This document shows, piece by piece, positions 1 through 8,526 of a stretch of DNA of 28,946 nucleotides (position 1 is the first letter of the stretch; each line of letters opens with the position of its first letter). A model generated the notes under the pieces. That model was not told the origin of the DNA. It did no database searches and saw nothing but the letters and a program-made list of their open reading frames with translations. This DNA is from JBMNOI01 sp050942995 (GTDB taxonomy: Bacteria > Chloroflexota > Anaerolineae > UBA1429). The stretch lies in contig JBMNOI010000040.1 in assembly GCA_050942995.1 (NCBI GenBank), positions 1-28,946 on the forward strand. The letters are read 5' to 3'. The translations under genes and the position numbers were made by a program.

Positions 1-873
1 GAAAAGCAGGGCCTGCATCTGCTCACCTGGGAGAGCCCCGATTACCCCCAACTGCTTCGGGCCATCGACCACCCGCCTCCGCTGCTCTACGTGCGAGGCG
101 AGATTACGCCCGCTGACGAATGGGCGGTGGCCGTCGTGGGCACACGCCATGCCAGCGTCTATGGCAAAGAGGTTGCCCGACGATTGGCCGAGGGATTGGC
201 GCGCAACCATATCACGGTGGTGAGCGGACTGGCGCTGGGCATCGACGGCATCGCCCATCAGGCGGCGCTGGAGGCAGGGGGCCGCACGTTGGCCGTGCTG
301 GGCTGCGGGCTGGATACCATCTATCCTTACCGCCATCGCGATCTTGCCGCCCGTATCTGTCAGGCAGGCGCCCTGATCTCGGACTATCCGCTGGGAACCC
401 GTCCTGAAGCAGGCAACTTTCCGCCGCGCAACCGTATCATCAGCGGCCTCAGCCTCGGCACCCTGGTGATCGAGGCGGGAGAACGCAGCGGCGCGCTCAT
501 CACGGTGCGTTATGCGCTGGAACAGGGGCGCGAGACTTTTGCCGTGCCCGGAAACGTCCATCATCGAAACAGCGCGGGCACCAATACCCTGATTCAACGT
601 GGAGAGGCCAAGCTTGTCACCCGAGTCGAGGATATCCTCGAAGAGCTGAACCTCCGACAGGTAGCGCAACAGAGTGAGGTGCGCGAGATCGTGCCCGATA
701 CGCCCGAGGAGCGGACGCTTCTGGCGCATATCGGGGTCGACCCCGTGCACATCGACGACCTGGTGCGCCATTCGGGGCTGCCCACCGCGACCGTCTCCAG
801 CACATTGTCGCTGATGGAGCTCAAGGGCATGGTGCGGCGGGTGGATAATATGGGTTATATACTGGCCCATTAG
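1..873 (+). CDS. dprA: DNA-processing protein DprA/Smf (5' end cut by window)
   Basis: DprA loads RecA onto incoming single-stranded DNA during natural transformation. The frame is open from base 1, so the N-terminus lies outside the window; the visible 290 residues begin inside the region before the Rossmann domain (LTWESPDYPQLL). Family motifs follow in order: GTRHAS, VSGLALGIDGIAHQAAL, GCGLDTIYPYRHRDLA, the loop GNFPPRNRIISGLS, and ERSGALITVRYALEQGR with FAVPG. The last ~60 residues form the winged-helix DprA C-terminal domain (HIDDLVRHSGLPTATVSSTL). A GTG at 91 could start a shorter protein, but the conserved upstream residues argue that it is internal. The guanylyltransferase gene follows after 23 nt and may be cotranscribed. 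Identification is firm. Confidence 0.95.
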   Translation, partial: EKQGLHLLTWESPDYPQLLRAIDHPPPLLYVRGEITPADEWAVAVVGTRHASVYGKEVARRLAEGLARNHITVVSGLALGIDGIAHQAALEAGGRTLAVLGCGLDTIYPYRHRDLAARICQAGALISDYPLGTRPEAGNFPPRNRIISGLSLGTLVIEAGERSGALITVRYALEQGRETFAVPGNVHHRNSAGTNTLIQRGEAKLVTRVEDILEELNLRQVAQQSEVREIVPDTPEERTLLAHIGVDPVHIDDLVRHSGLPTATVSSTLSLMELKGMVRRVDNMGYILAH

Positions 874-896
874 AGCGTGGAAAGGAATGATACAGT

Positions 897-1985
897 ATGT
901 GTCCGATGGATTTGAGTGATGTTCATGTCACCATTCTGGCAGGAGGCAGCGGCACCCGTCTCTGGCCGCGCAGCCGGAAGGAGACACCCAAGCAATTACT
1001 CAATCTGGTGGGTGAGCGGTCCATGCTCCAGCAGACGGTGGATCGCGTTCTGCCTCTGGTCCCCCCCGAGCGGATCTATATCCTCACCGGCTCCGACTAT
1101 GCCGGCCCCATCGCCGAACAACTCCCCGATTTGCCGGTGAACAACATCTTTACCGAGCCCTCGCCTCGTGGTACGGCGCCCTGTCTGGGGCTGGCCGCCA
1201 TGCGCCTGCGCCGTCAGGAGCCGGGTGATAGCGTGATGGTCTCTCTGCACGCCGATCACGCCATCCTGGATGAGGAGAGCTTTCGGCAGGCGTTATGCGC
1301 TGCCGTCGAGACGGCGCGCCAGGGATTCCTCGTGACCGTCGGTATCGTGCCCGACCACCCTGCCACCGGATTCGGCTACATCGAGCGTGCCGACCCGCTA
1401 AAGAGCTATCAAGGGATGAGCGTCTATCGCGTGTCGCGCTTTACCGAAAAGCCGCCTCAGGAACAGGCTCGGGAATTCGTCGATAGCGGTCGATTTTACT
1501 GGAACGCCGGGTATTTTGCCTGGACGCTGGACCGCATCCTGGACGAGTTTGGCCGCCTGCTGCCCGATACCCTCACCTGTCTAGAGTCCATGACCGCCAC
1601 GTCCGCTCAACCGGGCGATTGGCGGGAATACTGGGAACAGATCCCGCCCAACACCATCGATGTGGGCATTATGGAGCGGAGCACCGAGGTGGCCGTCGTC
1701 CCCTGTGATATGGGCTGGAACGATATCGGCTCATGGGCCGCTCTGGCGGATATCCTGCCCCACGATAATGATCGCAACGTCATCATGGGGCAGACTCAGC
1801 ATGTGGGCGTGGACACCCTGGGATCGTTGATCTACAGCAACCGTCTCGTGGCCACCATCGGGCTGGAGGATTTCGTCATCGTGGATACCGATGACGCCCT
1901 GCTGGTCCTGCCCAAAGATCGGGCGCAGGATGTGAGCACACTGGTCAAAGAGCTGCGCGAACGCGGGCTCGAAAACTATCTCTAA
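897..1985 (+). CDS. manC: Mannose-1-phosphate guanylyltransferase (GDP-mannose pyrophosphorylase)
   Basis: Makes GDP-mannose from mannose-1-phosphate and GTP in the cytoplasm, the donor for mannosylated and fucosylated envelope glycans. The nucleotidyltransferase signature is at residues 14-33 (LAGGSGTRLWPRSRKETPKQ), with FTEKP and the NAGYFAW sugar-binding segment further on and GWNDIGSW near the C-terminus. At 362 aa it matches the short single-domain form: the type II phosphomannose isomerase domain of long ManC proteins is absent. The ATG at 897 is chosen because GGAAAGGA lies 10 nt upstream; a second in-frame ATG at 906 is possible. The O-antigen-ligase-like gene (9657) and GT4 gene (25496, minus) could use related glycan pathways, but they are not linked in one operon. 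Confidence 0.93.
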   Translation: MCPMDLSDVHVTILAGGSGTRLWPRSRKETPKQLLNLVGERSMLQQTVDRVLPLVPPERIYILTGSDYAGPIAEQLPDLPVNNIFTEPSPRGTAPCLGLAAMRLRRQEPGDSVMVSLHADHAILDEESFRQALCAAVETARQGFLVTVGIVPDHPATGFGYIERADPLKSYQGMSVYRVSRFTEKPPQEQAREFVDSGRFYWNAGYFAWTLDRILDEFGRLLPDTLTCLESMTATSAQPGDWREYWEQIPPNTIDVGIMERSTEVAVVPCDMGWNDIGSWAALADILPHDNDRNVIMGQTQHVGVDTLGSLIYSNRLVATIGLEDFVIVDTDDALLVLPKDRAQDVSTLVKELRERGLENYL

Positions 1986-2190
1986 GGTATGCTTGATCGA
2001 GGACGGCTCGCCTGCTATGCCCGACGCCACCGCACGCATCTACAGCGGCTCATTATTTGGATACGCCCCGGGACACAGGCCGGGTGAACTATCGGCTTAC
2101 TCACTGAACGTCTAAACACGAATCGGCATCCGTCGGCGGTTGCGTCTGTAACCGCTGACCCACCCAACTACATCGTCAGGGAGAACCACC

Positions 2191-3429
2191 TTGCAAGCAG
2201 AGATCGTCACCATCGGCACCGAGTTGCTTCTCGGCGAAATCGTAGACACCAATTCGGCATGGATCGCCCAGAAGCTGATGACCATCGGGCTCAACCTCTA
2301 CTATACCACCACCGTGGGCGATAATCTGGCGCGCATCACCCAGGTGCTGAGCACCAGTTTGGAGCGCTCGGACGTCGTCATCACCACCGGCGGACTGGGC
2401 CCCACCGTCGATGATATGACCCGTGACGCCGTCGCCGCCGCCACCGGCCGCGAACTGTATCTGGACGAGGAACTGGTGGAGGAGATCGCCTCTCACTTTA
2501 ATCGCCGCGGCCATCGCATGACCGATAATAACCGCAAGCAGGCGCTCATGCCCACCGGCGCGCGCATCATCCACAACCCTATGGGGACGGCGCCCTCATT
2601 CGCCGTCGAGCACAACGGTCACATCATTATCTGCCTGCCGGGTGTTCCTCATGAGATGCAATATCTGATGGAGAACGAGGTGATACCCTATCTGTGCGAG
2701 CGCTTTAACCTGCACAGCATCATCAAGAGCCGCGTGGTGCGCACCTGTGGCATCGGTGAAAGCGCCATCGATGCCCGCATCGGCGACCTTATGGCCCTCT
2801 CCAATCCCACCGTGGGCACCCGTGCGCATTTCGGTCAGACCGATATCCGCATCACCGTCAAGGCCGATAGCGAGGCCGAGGCCGAGGCCCTCATCGCGCC
2901 TGTAGAGGCCGATATTCGCGCCCGCTTGGGCGAGTATGTGTTCGGCATCGACACGCAGACCCTAAGCGATGTGGTCACCGAGACTCTCGTCGCCAAAGGG
3001 CTGCGCCTGGCTGTGGTCGAGACGGTGACACAGGGGCACATGGCGCAACAACTGGGTGGAGCAAGCTGTGGCGCGAATGCATTTGCCGGTGGCGTCAACC
3101 TGCCCACGATGGAGGCGCTGGTGAGCACCATGGGGATCCCGGACGACCTGATCTCCACCCACGGCTACCCCTGCCAGCAGGTGGCCGACGCCGCCGCAAA
3201 GGCCGTTTGCCGGGCGCATAACGCCGACCTGGGCCTGGCGATTATCGGGCCGGTCGATATGGCCGCCCCCGATGCCCCTGCCGTACACTATGCCATCGCC
3301 ACCCCCGACGGCATACTCTGCGGTGAACCCCGACGCGGGCGAACCGGTCCGTCGGGGCGTGGGTGGCTCATCAACCTGGGGCTGGATATGGTGCGCCGCT
3401 ACCTGATGGGCTATCCGCTGAACAGCTAA
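2191..3429 (+). CDS. cinA: CinA-family protein with altered C-terminal amidase site
   Basis: CinA proteins join an N-terminal molybdopterin-binding-like (COG1058, ADP-ribose pyrophosphatase) domain to a C-terminal nicotinamide-nucleotide amidase (PncC) domain. The N-terminal domain is intact: TIGTELLLGEIVDTNSAWIA at residues 7-26, TTGGLGPTVDDMTRD, and LPGVPHEMQYL. The C-terminal domain is recognisable (LRLAVVETVTQGHMAQQL, FAGGVNLPTMEALVSTMGI), but the usual ESCTGG is ETVTQG, and the lysine expected in SNEAK is leucine. By alignment from memory the catalytic Ser and Lys are both lost. The start is TTG with GGGAGA 6 nt upstream; no ATG or GTG fits the conserved N-terminus. The 205-nt gap before it shows no gene. 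A terminator follows directly. Length (412 aa) is normal for the family. Confidence 0.9.
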   Translation: MQAEIVTIGTELLLGEIVDTNSAWIAQKLMTIGLNLYYTTTVGDNLARITQVLSTSLERSDVVITTGGLGPTVDDMTRDAVAAATGRELYLDEELVEEIASHFNRRGHRMTDNNRKQALMPTGARIIHNPMGTAPSFAVEHNGHIIICLPGVPHEMQYLMENEVIPYLCERFNLHSIIKSRVVRTCGIGESAIDARIGDLMALSNPTVGTRAHFGQTDIRITVKADSEAEAEALIAPVEADIRARLGEYVFGIDTQTLSDVVTETLVAKGLRLAVVETVTQGHMAQQLGGASCGANAFAGGVNLPTMEALVSTMGIPDDLISTHGYPCQQVADAAAKAVCRAHNADLGLAIIGPVDMAAPDAPAVHYAIATPDGILCGEPRRGRTGPSGRGWLINLGLDMVRRYLMGYPLNS

Positions 3430-3451
3430 CGACACCGATCTGCAAACAGAA

Positions 3452-3486
3452 CCGCCGTGAAAGAGCGTTCTTTCACGGCGGTTTTT
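3452..3486 (+). terminator. Rho-independent terminator, probably bidirectional
   Basis: A perfect 13-bp stem (3452-3464 with 3469-3481, loop GCGT) is followed by TTTTT at 3482-3486. It ends the dprA/manC/cinA side. Read on the minus strand the stem is followed by TTCTGTTTG, so it probably also ends the convergent amidohydrolase operon, whose stop lies 13 nt away. Confidence 0.92.
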
Positions 3487-3499
3487 CTGTTCACATCCC

Positions 3500-4852
3500 T
3501 CATCCCGTCAGCAATCGACGACTCAACTCGTTATGTCGCGCAACCTGCGCCGCCACATCCACCCCCACCAGGGCGCCGTCCTCCACGACCATGCGGCCGT
3601 TGATCATCGAGAAATCGACCGTCGCAGGGGCGCAAAAGAGCAGCGCTGCCGGTGGATCTTGCAGCGCCCCGGCATGAGCCAGCCCGTCCAGCCGTATACC
3701 GATCAGGTCGGCGGCCATTCCGGGAGCCAGAGCGCCGATATCATCTCGCCCCAGGACCGCCGCGCCGCCCCGCGTCGCTATCTCGAGCGCCTCGCGCGCC
3801 GTCAGCGCCTCGGGGCCTTCGACCACCCGCTGCAACAACATGGCCAGACGGGCCTCGGCCAGCAGGTGAGCGGAGTCGTTGCTGGCGCTGCCGTCCACCG
3901 CCACCCCCACCTTGACTCCGGCATCCAGATACCGGCGCACGGGGGCGATCCCCGATCCCAAACGCATATTGCTGCTCGGGCAGTGTGCCACGCCGGTGCC
4001 GGTCTCGGCCAGCATAGCGATATCGGCATCGTTGAGCCAGATGGCGTGCGCCCACCACACATCGGGCCCCACCCAGCCCAAATGCCACATATACTCGGTG
4101 GGGCGCATCCCCACTCGCTCCAGACAGTACGCCTCTTCATCCTGCGTCTCGGCTACATGGGTATGCAGGCGCACACCGTAGGAACGGGCCAGTTCGGCCG
4201 AGGCCCGAATCAGCGACTCGCTCACGTTAAAGGGCGCCGCAGGCGCCAGGGCGATGCGGATCATGCCATAGCGCTCGGGCTCGTGATAGGCCTCGATGAC
4301 CCGGCGCGAGTCGCGCAGCACCGTCTCTTCATCTTCCACCAGATCGTCCGGGGGCAGCCCTCCCTGAGACTCGCCCATCGACATGCTGCCCCGGCATGGA
4401 TGAAAACGCACACTCAAATCCCGCGCCGCCCGAATCGTATCATCCAGCCTGATGCCGTTGGGGTAGAGGTAGAGCTGGTCGGTCGTTGTCGTACAGCCGG
4501 AGAGCAGCATCTCGCACAGCACGGTGCGGGCGCTTTCATAGACCGCCTCGGGGGTCAATCGCGCCCAGATGGGGTAGAGGCCGGTGAGCCAATCGAACAG
4601 GCCGGCGTTCTGCATGGCCGGCAGCGCCCGCGTCAATGACTGGAAAAAGTGATGGTGTGTGTTCACCAGCCCCGGCATGACCAGGTGCCGCCCCGCGTCG
4701 ATCACGCGATCGGCCTTATCCGGCAGCTCATCCGACGGCCCCACCGCTTCGATGACCCCGTCACGAATCCATATCGCCCCGTTCTCCAGCTCGCGCCGCT
4801 CGTCATCCATCGTCAGCAGCCAGCGCGCATTGCGAATCAGAACCGTTCCCAT
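3500..4852 (-). CDS. 8-oxoguanine deaminase-like amidohydrolase
   Basis: A 450-aa cytoplasmic metal-dependent hydrolase of the AtzB/TrzN/cytosine-deaminase-like group. It most resembles 8-oxoguanine deaminases, which deaminate oxidised guanine to urate. Metal ligands are visible: H66 and H68 (NTHHHFF), H232 in HTHVAET with E235, H269 (WWAHA) and D320 (VDGSASND). The segments RGSMSMGESQGGLPPDD (155-171) and HFFQSLTRALPAMQNAGLFDW are typical of the 8-oxoguanine deaminase/hydroxydechloroatrazine hydrolase subgroup. The start lies 4 nt after the stop of the ABC ATPase gene, with a GAGGGGG ribosome site on the minus strand, so the two form an operon. Substrate assignment is by family resemblance; another purine or triazine substrate is possible. 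Confidence 0.85.
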   Translation of the reverse strand: MGTVLIRNARWLLTMDDERRELENGAIWIRDGVIEAVGPSDELPDKADRVIDAGRHLVMPGLVNTHHHFFQSLTRALPAMQNAGLFDWLTGLYPIWARLTPEAVYESARTVLCEMLLSGCTTTTDQLYLYPNGIRLDDTIRAARDLSVRFHPCRGSMSMGESQGGLPPDDLVEDEETVLRDSRRVIEAYHEPERYGMIRIALAPAAPFNVSESLIRASAELARSYGVRLHTHVAETQDEEAYCLERVGMRPTEYMWHLGWVGPDVWWAHAIWLNDADIAMLAETGTGVAHCPSSNMRLGSGIAPVRRYLDAGVKVGVAVDGSASNDSAHLLAEARLAMLLQRVVEGPEALTAREALEIATRGGAAVLGRDDIGALAPGMAADLIGIRLDGLAHAGALQDPPAALLFCAPATVDFSMINGRMVVEDGALVGVDVAAQVARHNELSRRLLTG

Positions 4853-4856
4853 CGCT

Positions 4857-5573
4857 TTACGTCCCCCTCATCCGTTCTGACATCCCGGCGGATGTGTCTT
4901 TCACAATGCGCCCGTCGCGCATCTCGATGCAACGCAAAGCCGCCTCGGCCAGATGATGCTCATGGGTCACCAGAATCACCGTCTTGCCCGCCCGATGCTC
5001 TTCGGCAAACAGATTCACGATCTGCACGCCCGTCGCCGAATCCAGATTCCCCGTCGGCTCGTCGGCCACCAGGATCGGCGGATTGTTGACCAGCGCGCGG
5101 GCCAGGGCCACCCGTTGCCTCTCCCCTCCCGAGAGTTCGGAGGGCAGCTTGTCGGCATGAGCCGCCATCCCCACCCGTTCCAGAGCCTCCCGCGCCGCCG
5201 CCGGATCGGGTCGGCTCCACAGCCGACGAAGCTGCACCGGCAGGGCCACATTCTCCAGCACCGTCAATGTGGGCAACAACTGGAAGAACTGGAACACGAC
5301 GCCGACGGTACTCCCCCGCCAGCGTGCCAGAGCGTTCTCATCCAGAGTGTCCACCCGCCGGTCGCCCACCCAGACTTCGCCCGCAGTCGGTCGGTCGATG
5401 CCGGCTATGAGGTTCAACAGAGTGGACTTGCCGCTGCCCGAAGGCCCGATGATGGCGACAAATTCACCCTCCTCAATGCAGAGCGAAACGTTACGCAACG
5501 CGTAAAAGATCTGCCCTCCCACGTCGTACGTTCGCGTCACCTTCAGTAGCCGGACCAGCGCACCATTCTCCAC
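4857..5573 (-). CDS. ABC transporter ATP-binding protein, LolD/MacB/FtsE-like
   Basis: A 238-aa ABC ATPase of the class that pairs with MacB/FtsX-type permeases. Walker A is at 43-51 (GPSGSGKST), the Q-loop is in VVFQFFQLLPTLTVLENV, the signature LSGGERQ is at 147-153, Walker B ILVADE at 167-172, and the H-loop His is at 204. The NLDSATG segment is typical of this subgroup. No permease gene lies beside it: downstream is the deaminase, 4 nt away, and upstream the PHP gene runs divergently. It therefore either works with a permease encoded elsewhere or has another role. The ATG start fits the family's usual N-terminus. Confidence 0.9.
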   Translation of the reverse strand: MENGALVRLLKVTRTYDVGGQIFYALRNVSLCIEEGEFVAIIGPSGSGKSTLLNLIAGIDRPTAGEVWVGDRRVDTLDENALARWRGSTVGVVFQFFQLLPTLTVLENVALPVQLRRLWSRPDPAAAREALERVGMAAHADKLPSELSGGERQRVALARALVNNPPILVADEPTGNLDSATGVQIVNLFAEEHRAGKTVILVTHEHHLAEAALRCIEMRDGRIVKDTSAGMSERMRGT

Positions 5574-5601
5574 CGCATAGCCTCCCCGTCAGATCTCGCA
5601 T

Positions 5602-5630
5602 ATTCTAACATACGTTTGCACCGGCTGAAA
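5602..5630 (-). promoter_or_regulatory. Possible sigma70 promoter for the ABC/deaminase operon
   Basis: On the minus strand TTTCAG (5630-5625) and TAGAAT (5607-5602) are 17 bp apart, about 29 nt before the ABC ATPase start. The -35 box is weak. Confidence 0.4.
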
Positions 5631-5715
5631 CATCCGGCGCGAGAGGCGTCATGCATGATGGGCCATCCGGCCATATATTGTGAATCATCTCCGGCTCACA
5701 TCCCGCCTCCTCCGC

Positions 5716-5744
5716 ATGACAGGCCGGGCCCCTGTGAGTATACT
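5716..5744 (+). promoter_or_regulatory. Sigma70-type promoter for the PHP-domain gene
   Basis: ATGACA (5716-5721) and TATACT (5739-5744) with a 17-bp spacer, 26 nt before the GTG start. Confidence 0.75.
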
Positions 5745-5770
5745 TTTGCAAAATATCGAAGGAGGCGCTG

Positions 5771-7072
5771 GTGAGACCGGAAGATTACTATGATGTCACG
5801 CCACGCATTGTCCCGGCCGACCGCGAGACCCTCATCGAGATTCGGCCTCTGTACGAACATGTGCGCTTTCGCAACGATGCCGGGTATCGGGTCACCTGCT
5901 ATCCGCTGGAGGAATATGCCCTCCGCAGCGGCTGGCCCGAGGGCGCCGACGTCATCCTGAGACCGACAGACGGCGCGCTGCGCCTCTCGCGTTATTTCGA
6001 GAACGAGCAGGAACACCTGCTCCATGTGGAAGAGATCGTCGAGGGCGCCGCCGACCGCACCATCGGCGAGTTCCGCATCTACTCGCTGACCGACGATCTC
6101 TACCGGCGCCGCCCCTACAAGGGCGATCTGCATATCCACAGCTACCGCTCCGACGGCCGCGAATCGCCCGGCTATGTGGCGGCCGCCGCTCGGGGCATCG
6201 GCCTGGACTTTATGGCCGTCACCGATCACCACCTCTACGCCCCTTCGCTGGAGGCGCAACAGGCCTTTGACGGGGTCAAGATCGACCTGCGCATCTATCC
6301 GGGCGAAGAGGTGCACCCACCCGGCAACCCGGTCCATATGATCAACTTTGGCGGGCGATTCAGCCTGAACGAGATGTTCTCCGGCAACACCTATTGGGCC
6401 GAGGTACAGGCTCTGCAGGATCGCCTGGGGCCGTTGTCACCGGGTGTCGATCCGTACCAGTACGCCTCCTGTTGCTGGTGCTTCGATCGTATCCGACAGG
6501 CCGGCGGTCTGGGTATCTTTTGCCATCCCTACTGGTTCACCCAACGCCGCTATGCTCCGTCGGGCGCCCTGACCGGCCACCTTTTCCAAGAACAGCCCTA
6601 CGATGCCTTTGAGCTGCTGGGCGGTTATTTTACCCACGAGGAAGATTCCAACACGCTACAGGTGGCCCGCTATCACGATGAACGGGCTCGGGGCCGACAG
6701 ATCCCCATCGTGGGAGTGAGCGACGCCCACGGTTGCGAGCGCGGTGAGCTGTTTGGCTGGTTCTACACCATCGTCTTTGCGCCGTCGACCGATCTGCCCG
6801 ATCTCATTACCAGCATCAAGGATCTCTATTCGGTCGCCGTGGCCGCCCTGCCCGGCGAGACGGTGCGGGCGTACGGGCCATTTCGTTACGTCAAGTACGC
6901 CCTGTTTCTGTTGCGCGAGGCGCTGCCGCTACACGACGCTCTCTGTGTAGAAGAGAGCCGCCTGATGCGAGAGCACCTGGCCGGAGACGCCACGGCGGCG
7001 GATCGTCTGGCCGACCTGTCGGGCCGCACGGCGGCCCTGCTAGAACGCTGCTGGGGGCGCGTCGCATCCTGA
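5771..7072 (+). CDS. PHP-domain metal-dependent phosphoesterase family protein
   Basis: A 433-aa protein whose central part is a PHP domain, a metal-dependent phosphoesterase fold. Motif I is GDLHIHSYRSDG (118-129, H121 and H123), motif II is AVTDHH (149-154), motif III is PGEEVH (177-182), then FCHPYW and GVSDAHG supply later ligands. Residues 1-115 are a separate N-terminal region, rich in charged and aromatic residues, that I do not recognise. A similar layout is seen in PHP proteins annotated only as hypothetical phosphoesterases, so no substrate can be given. No signal peptide or membrane segment is visible. The start is GTG with GGAGG at 5761-5765 upstream, and the gene has its own promoter, so it looks monocistronic. 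Confidence 0.83.
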   Translation: MRPEDYYDVTPRIVPADRETLIEIRPLYEHVRFRNDAGYRVTCYPLEEYALRSGWPEGADVILRPTDGALRLSRYFENEQEHLLHVEEIVEGAADRTIGEFRIYSLTDDLYRRRPYKGDLHIHSYRSDGRESPGYVAAAARGIGLDFMAVTDHHLYAPSLEAQQAFDGVKIDLRIYPGEEVHPPGNPVHMINFGGRFSLNEMFSGNTYWAEVQALQDRLGPLSPGVDPYQYASCCWCFDRIRQAGGLGIFCHPYWFTQRRYAPSGALTGHLFQEQPYDAFELLGGYFTHEEDSNTLQVARYHDERARGRQIPIVGVSDAHGCERGELFGWFYTIVFAPSTDLPDLITSIKDLYSVAVAALPGETVRAYGPFRYVKYALFLLREALPLHDALCVEESRLMREHLAGDATAADRLADLSGRTAALLERCWGRVAS

Positions 7073-7081
7073 CGTTCGTCT

Positions 7082-7110
7082 TTGCCCGAATGCCGGCCCC
7101 GCACTATACT
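7082..7110 (+). promoter_or_regulatory. Sigma70-type promoter for the TPR gene
   Basis: TTGCCC (7082-7087) and TATACT (7105-7110) with a 17-bp spacer. The predicted transcript has a leader of about 26 nt that holds the AGGAGG site (7127-7132). Confidence 0.8.
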
Positions 7111-7142
7111 GAACTGAATGGACCACAGGAGGAGCGATATAG

Positions 7143-8222
7143 ATGGGTCACCAATCAGATACCCTGGATGAGAGCCTGACCAGAGCCAGCCTGGCCTATC
7201 GTGAACTGCGTCTGGATGAGGCCGAGGCGGCCTATCAGGCCGTCGCCGATCTCGATCCCGATAACTATCAGGCCTATCTAGGCCTGGCCCGCACCTATAC
7301 GCGCATGCGCCTGCCAGACAAAGCTCGGGCGGCCGCCGAACGCTGCATCGAGATCGATAGGGGGCGCCATGAGGGCTATGCCGCCCTGGGAGTGCTCCTC
7401 TTTCTAATCGACGAGAACCAGGAGGCCTCGGAAATGTTGCAGGAGGCCATCCGCATCGCCCCCGAAGACCCCGAAGCGCACATCACCCTGGCGCAGGTAT
7501 GGGCCGATATGGCCGATAACGAGCGCTCTCAGAACGAGCTCAACATCGCCTACCGGGCGATCGAGTGGATCGAAAACGAAGAGGAACGCCGCGCCATGTT
7601 TGCCCTTTACTGGCACGGGGCCACCTATCAGCGCATCGCTCAGGGCAAGAACCATGAGGCCAGAGAGGCCGCGCAAGAGGCCATCGCCTTGCAGGACGCC
7701 AACCCCTATGCCGCCTGCCTGGCCTATTCGAACCTAGGCATTCTCGAGGCTCGCGAGCGCAATTATGATCGGGCCATCGAGTACCTGGGACAGGCCTACG
7801 AGATGAACCCGTTCTTTTACCGCGCCGGCAGCGCGCTGGGACGTCTGTACATCATGCGCAACCAACCGGCCCGCGCCGTCGAGGTTCTGGGTGACGTGCT
7901 GGAAAAGACACCCGCCGACGAGCAGACCGGCACCCGCTACGCCTATGCTCTTGCCCTCAACCGGGCGGGCCAGCGGGAAGAGGCGCGGGAACAGTATGGC
8001 CTGGCGCTGGAGGGCGGTCTGCGAGGCTTTGACAAGCTCATGGCGCGCTGGCAGACGCTGTGGCTTACCCCCACCATCCGCAATATCATCGTGCTCGCCG
8101 CAGTCGCCGCCGTGGTCGCCTGGCTGGTTCTGGTGCAGCCTTCGGCCAATACCATAACGTTTGTCGGATTGATGGCGCTCATCGTCATTCTGCAACGCGT
8201 CTTTGGGCGCCGCAGAGGCTAG
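7143..8222 (+). CDS. Tetratricopeptide-repeat protein with C-terminal membrane anchor
   Basis: A 359-aa protein made mostly of TPR units, helical pairs that mediate protein contacts. Repeats start near residue 14 (AYRELRLDEAEAAYQAVADL) and continue through AYLGLARTYTRMRLPDKARA, GYAALGVLLFLIDENQEASE, AHITLAQVWADM, ACLAYSNLGILEARERNYDR, ALGRLYIMRNQPARAVEVLG and YAYALALNRAGQREEAREQY. Two hydrophobic segments follow near the C-terminus (IIVLAAVAAVVAWLVLV and TITFVGLMALIVIL), ending in a basic tail FGRRRG, which suggests a membrane-anchored scaffold with the TPR part in the cytoplasm. No catalytic domain is seen. A strong AGGAGG lies 10 nt before the ATG. The binding partner is unknown. Confidence 0.87.
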   Translation: MGHQSDTLDESLTRASLAYRELRLDEAEAAYQAVADLDPDNYQAYLGLARTYTRMRLPDKARAAAERCIEIDRGRHEGYAALGVLLFLIDENQEASEMLQEAIRIAPEDPEAHITLAQVWADMADNERSQNELNIAYRAIEWIENEEERRAMFALYWHGATYQRIAQGKNHEAREAAQEAIALQDANPYAACLAYSNLGILEARERNYDRAIEYLGQAYEMNPFFYRAGSALGRLYIMRNQPARAVEVLGDVLEKTPADEQTGTRYAYALALNRAGQREEAREQYGLALEGGLRGFDKLMARWQTLWLTPTIRNIIVLAAVAAVVAWLVLVQPSANTITFVGLMALIVILQRVFGRRRG

Positions 8223-8249
8223 CTCCGCTTCGCATAGATTGTTTACGTG

Positions 8250-8275
8250 GTGGTGGAGGCTGTAGTCTCCACCAC
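8250..8275 (+). repeat. Intergenic inverted repeat after the TPR gene
   Basis: GTGGTGGAG (8250-8258) pairs with CTCCACCAC (8267-8275) around an 8-nt loop, 27 nt after the TPR stop. No T-run follows, so it may be an mRNA 3'-end hairpin rather than an intrinsic terminator. The rest of the 304-nt gap up to 8526 holds only the terminator and promoter listed separately. Confidence 0.5.
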
Positions 8276-8377
8276 TCCAACATAGGCGCCCTGTTCGGGA
8301 TCACCCGTCGTTACCCGATATGCCCCGGTCGATGTGGGCGACTCGTTTTTTGAACATGTCCTGACCCGTTCCTGCCT

Positions 8378-8405
8378 GTCCGGCCCGAATGCCGGACTGT
8401 TTTTA
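8378..8405 (+). terminator. Rho-independent terminator
   Basis: GTCCGGC (8378-8384) pairs with GCCGGAC (8391-8397), loop CCGAAT, followed by TGTTTTTA. It would end transcripts from the TPR gene before the next promoter at 8447. Confidence 0.75.
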
Positions 8406-8446
8406 TTGCAGATCGATGCCTTTCGAGCAAGATTTGAGTCGGTTTC

Positions 8447-8475
8447 TTGCAGCAGCAGCAGCCGTATGTTATACT
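8447..8475 (+). promoter_or_regulatory. Sigma70-type promoter for the LysM gene
   Basis: TTGCAG (8447-8452) and TATACT (8470-8475) with a 17-bp spacer, 51 nt before the ATG at 8527. Confidence 0.7.
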
Positions 8476-8526
8476 GCGATTCATGGGTATCTGATCGTTC
8501 CATCCTCGTTTGGGCAGGAGGTTCTC

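Noticed and set aside
3533..4639. Long open frame (368 codons) on the plus strand
   Set aside because: It lies fully antisense to the amidohydrolase, which has complete catalytic motifs; the plus-strand translation is low in structure and rich in His/Gln/Arg, typical of a shadow frame in GC-rich DNA.
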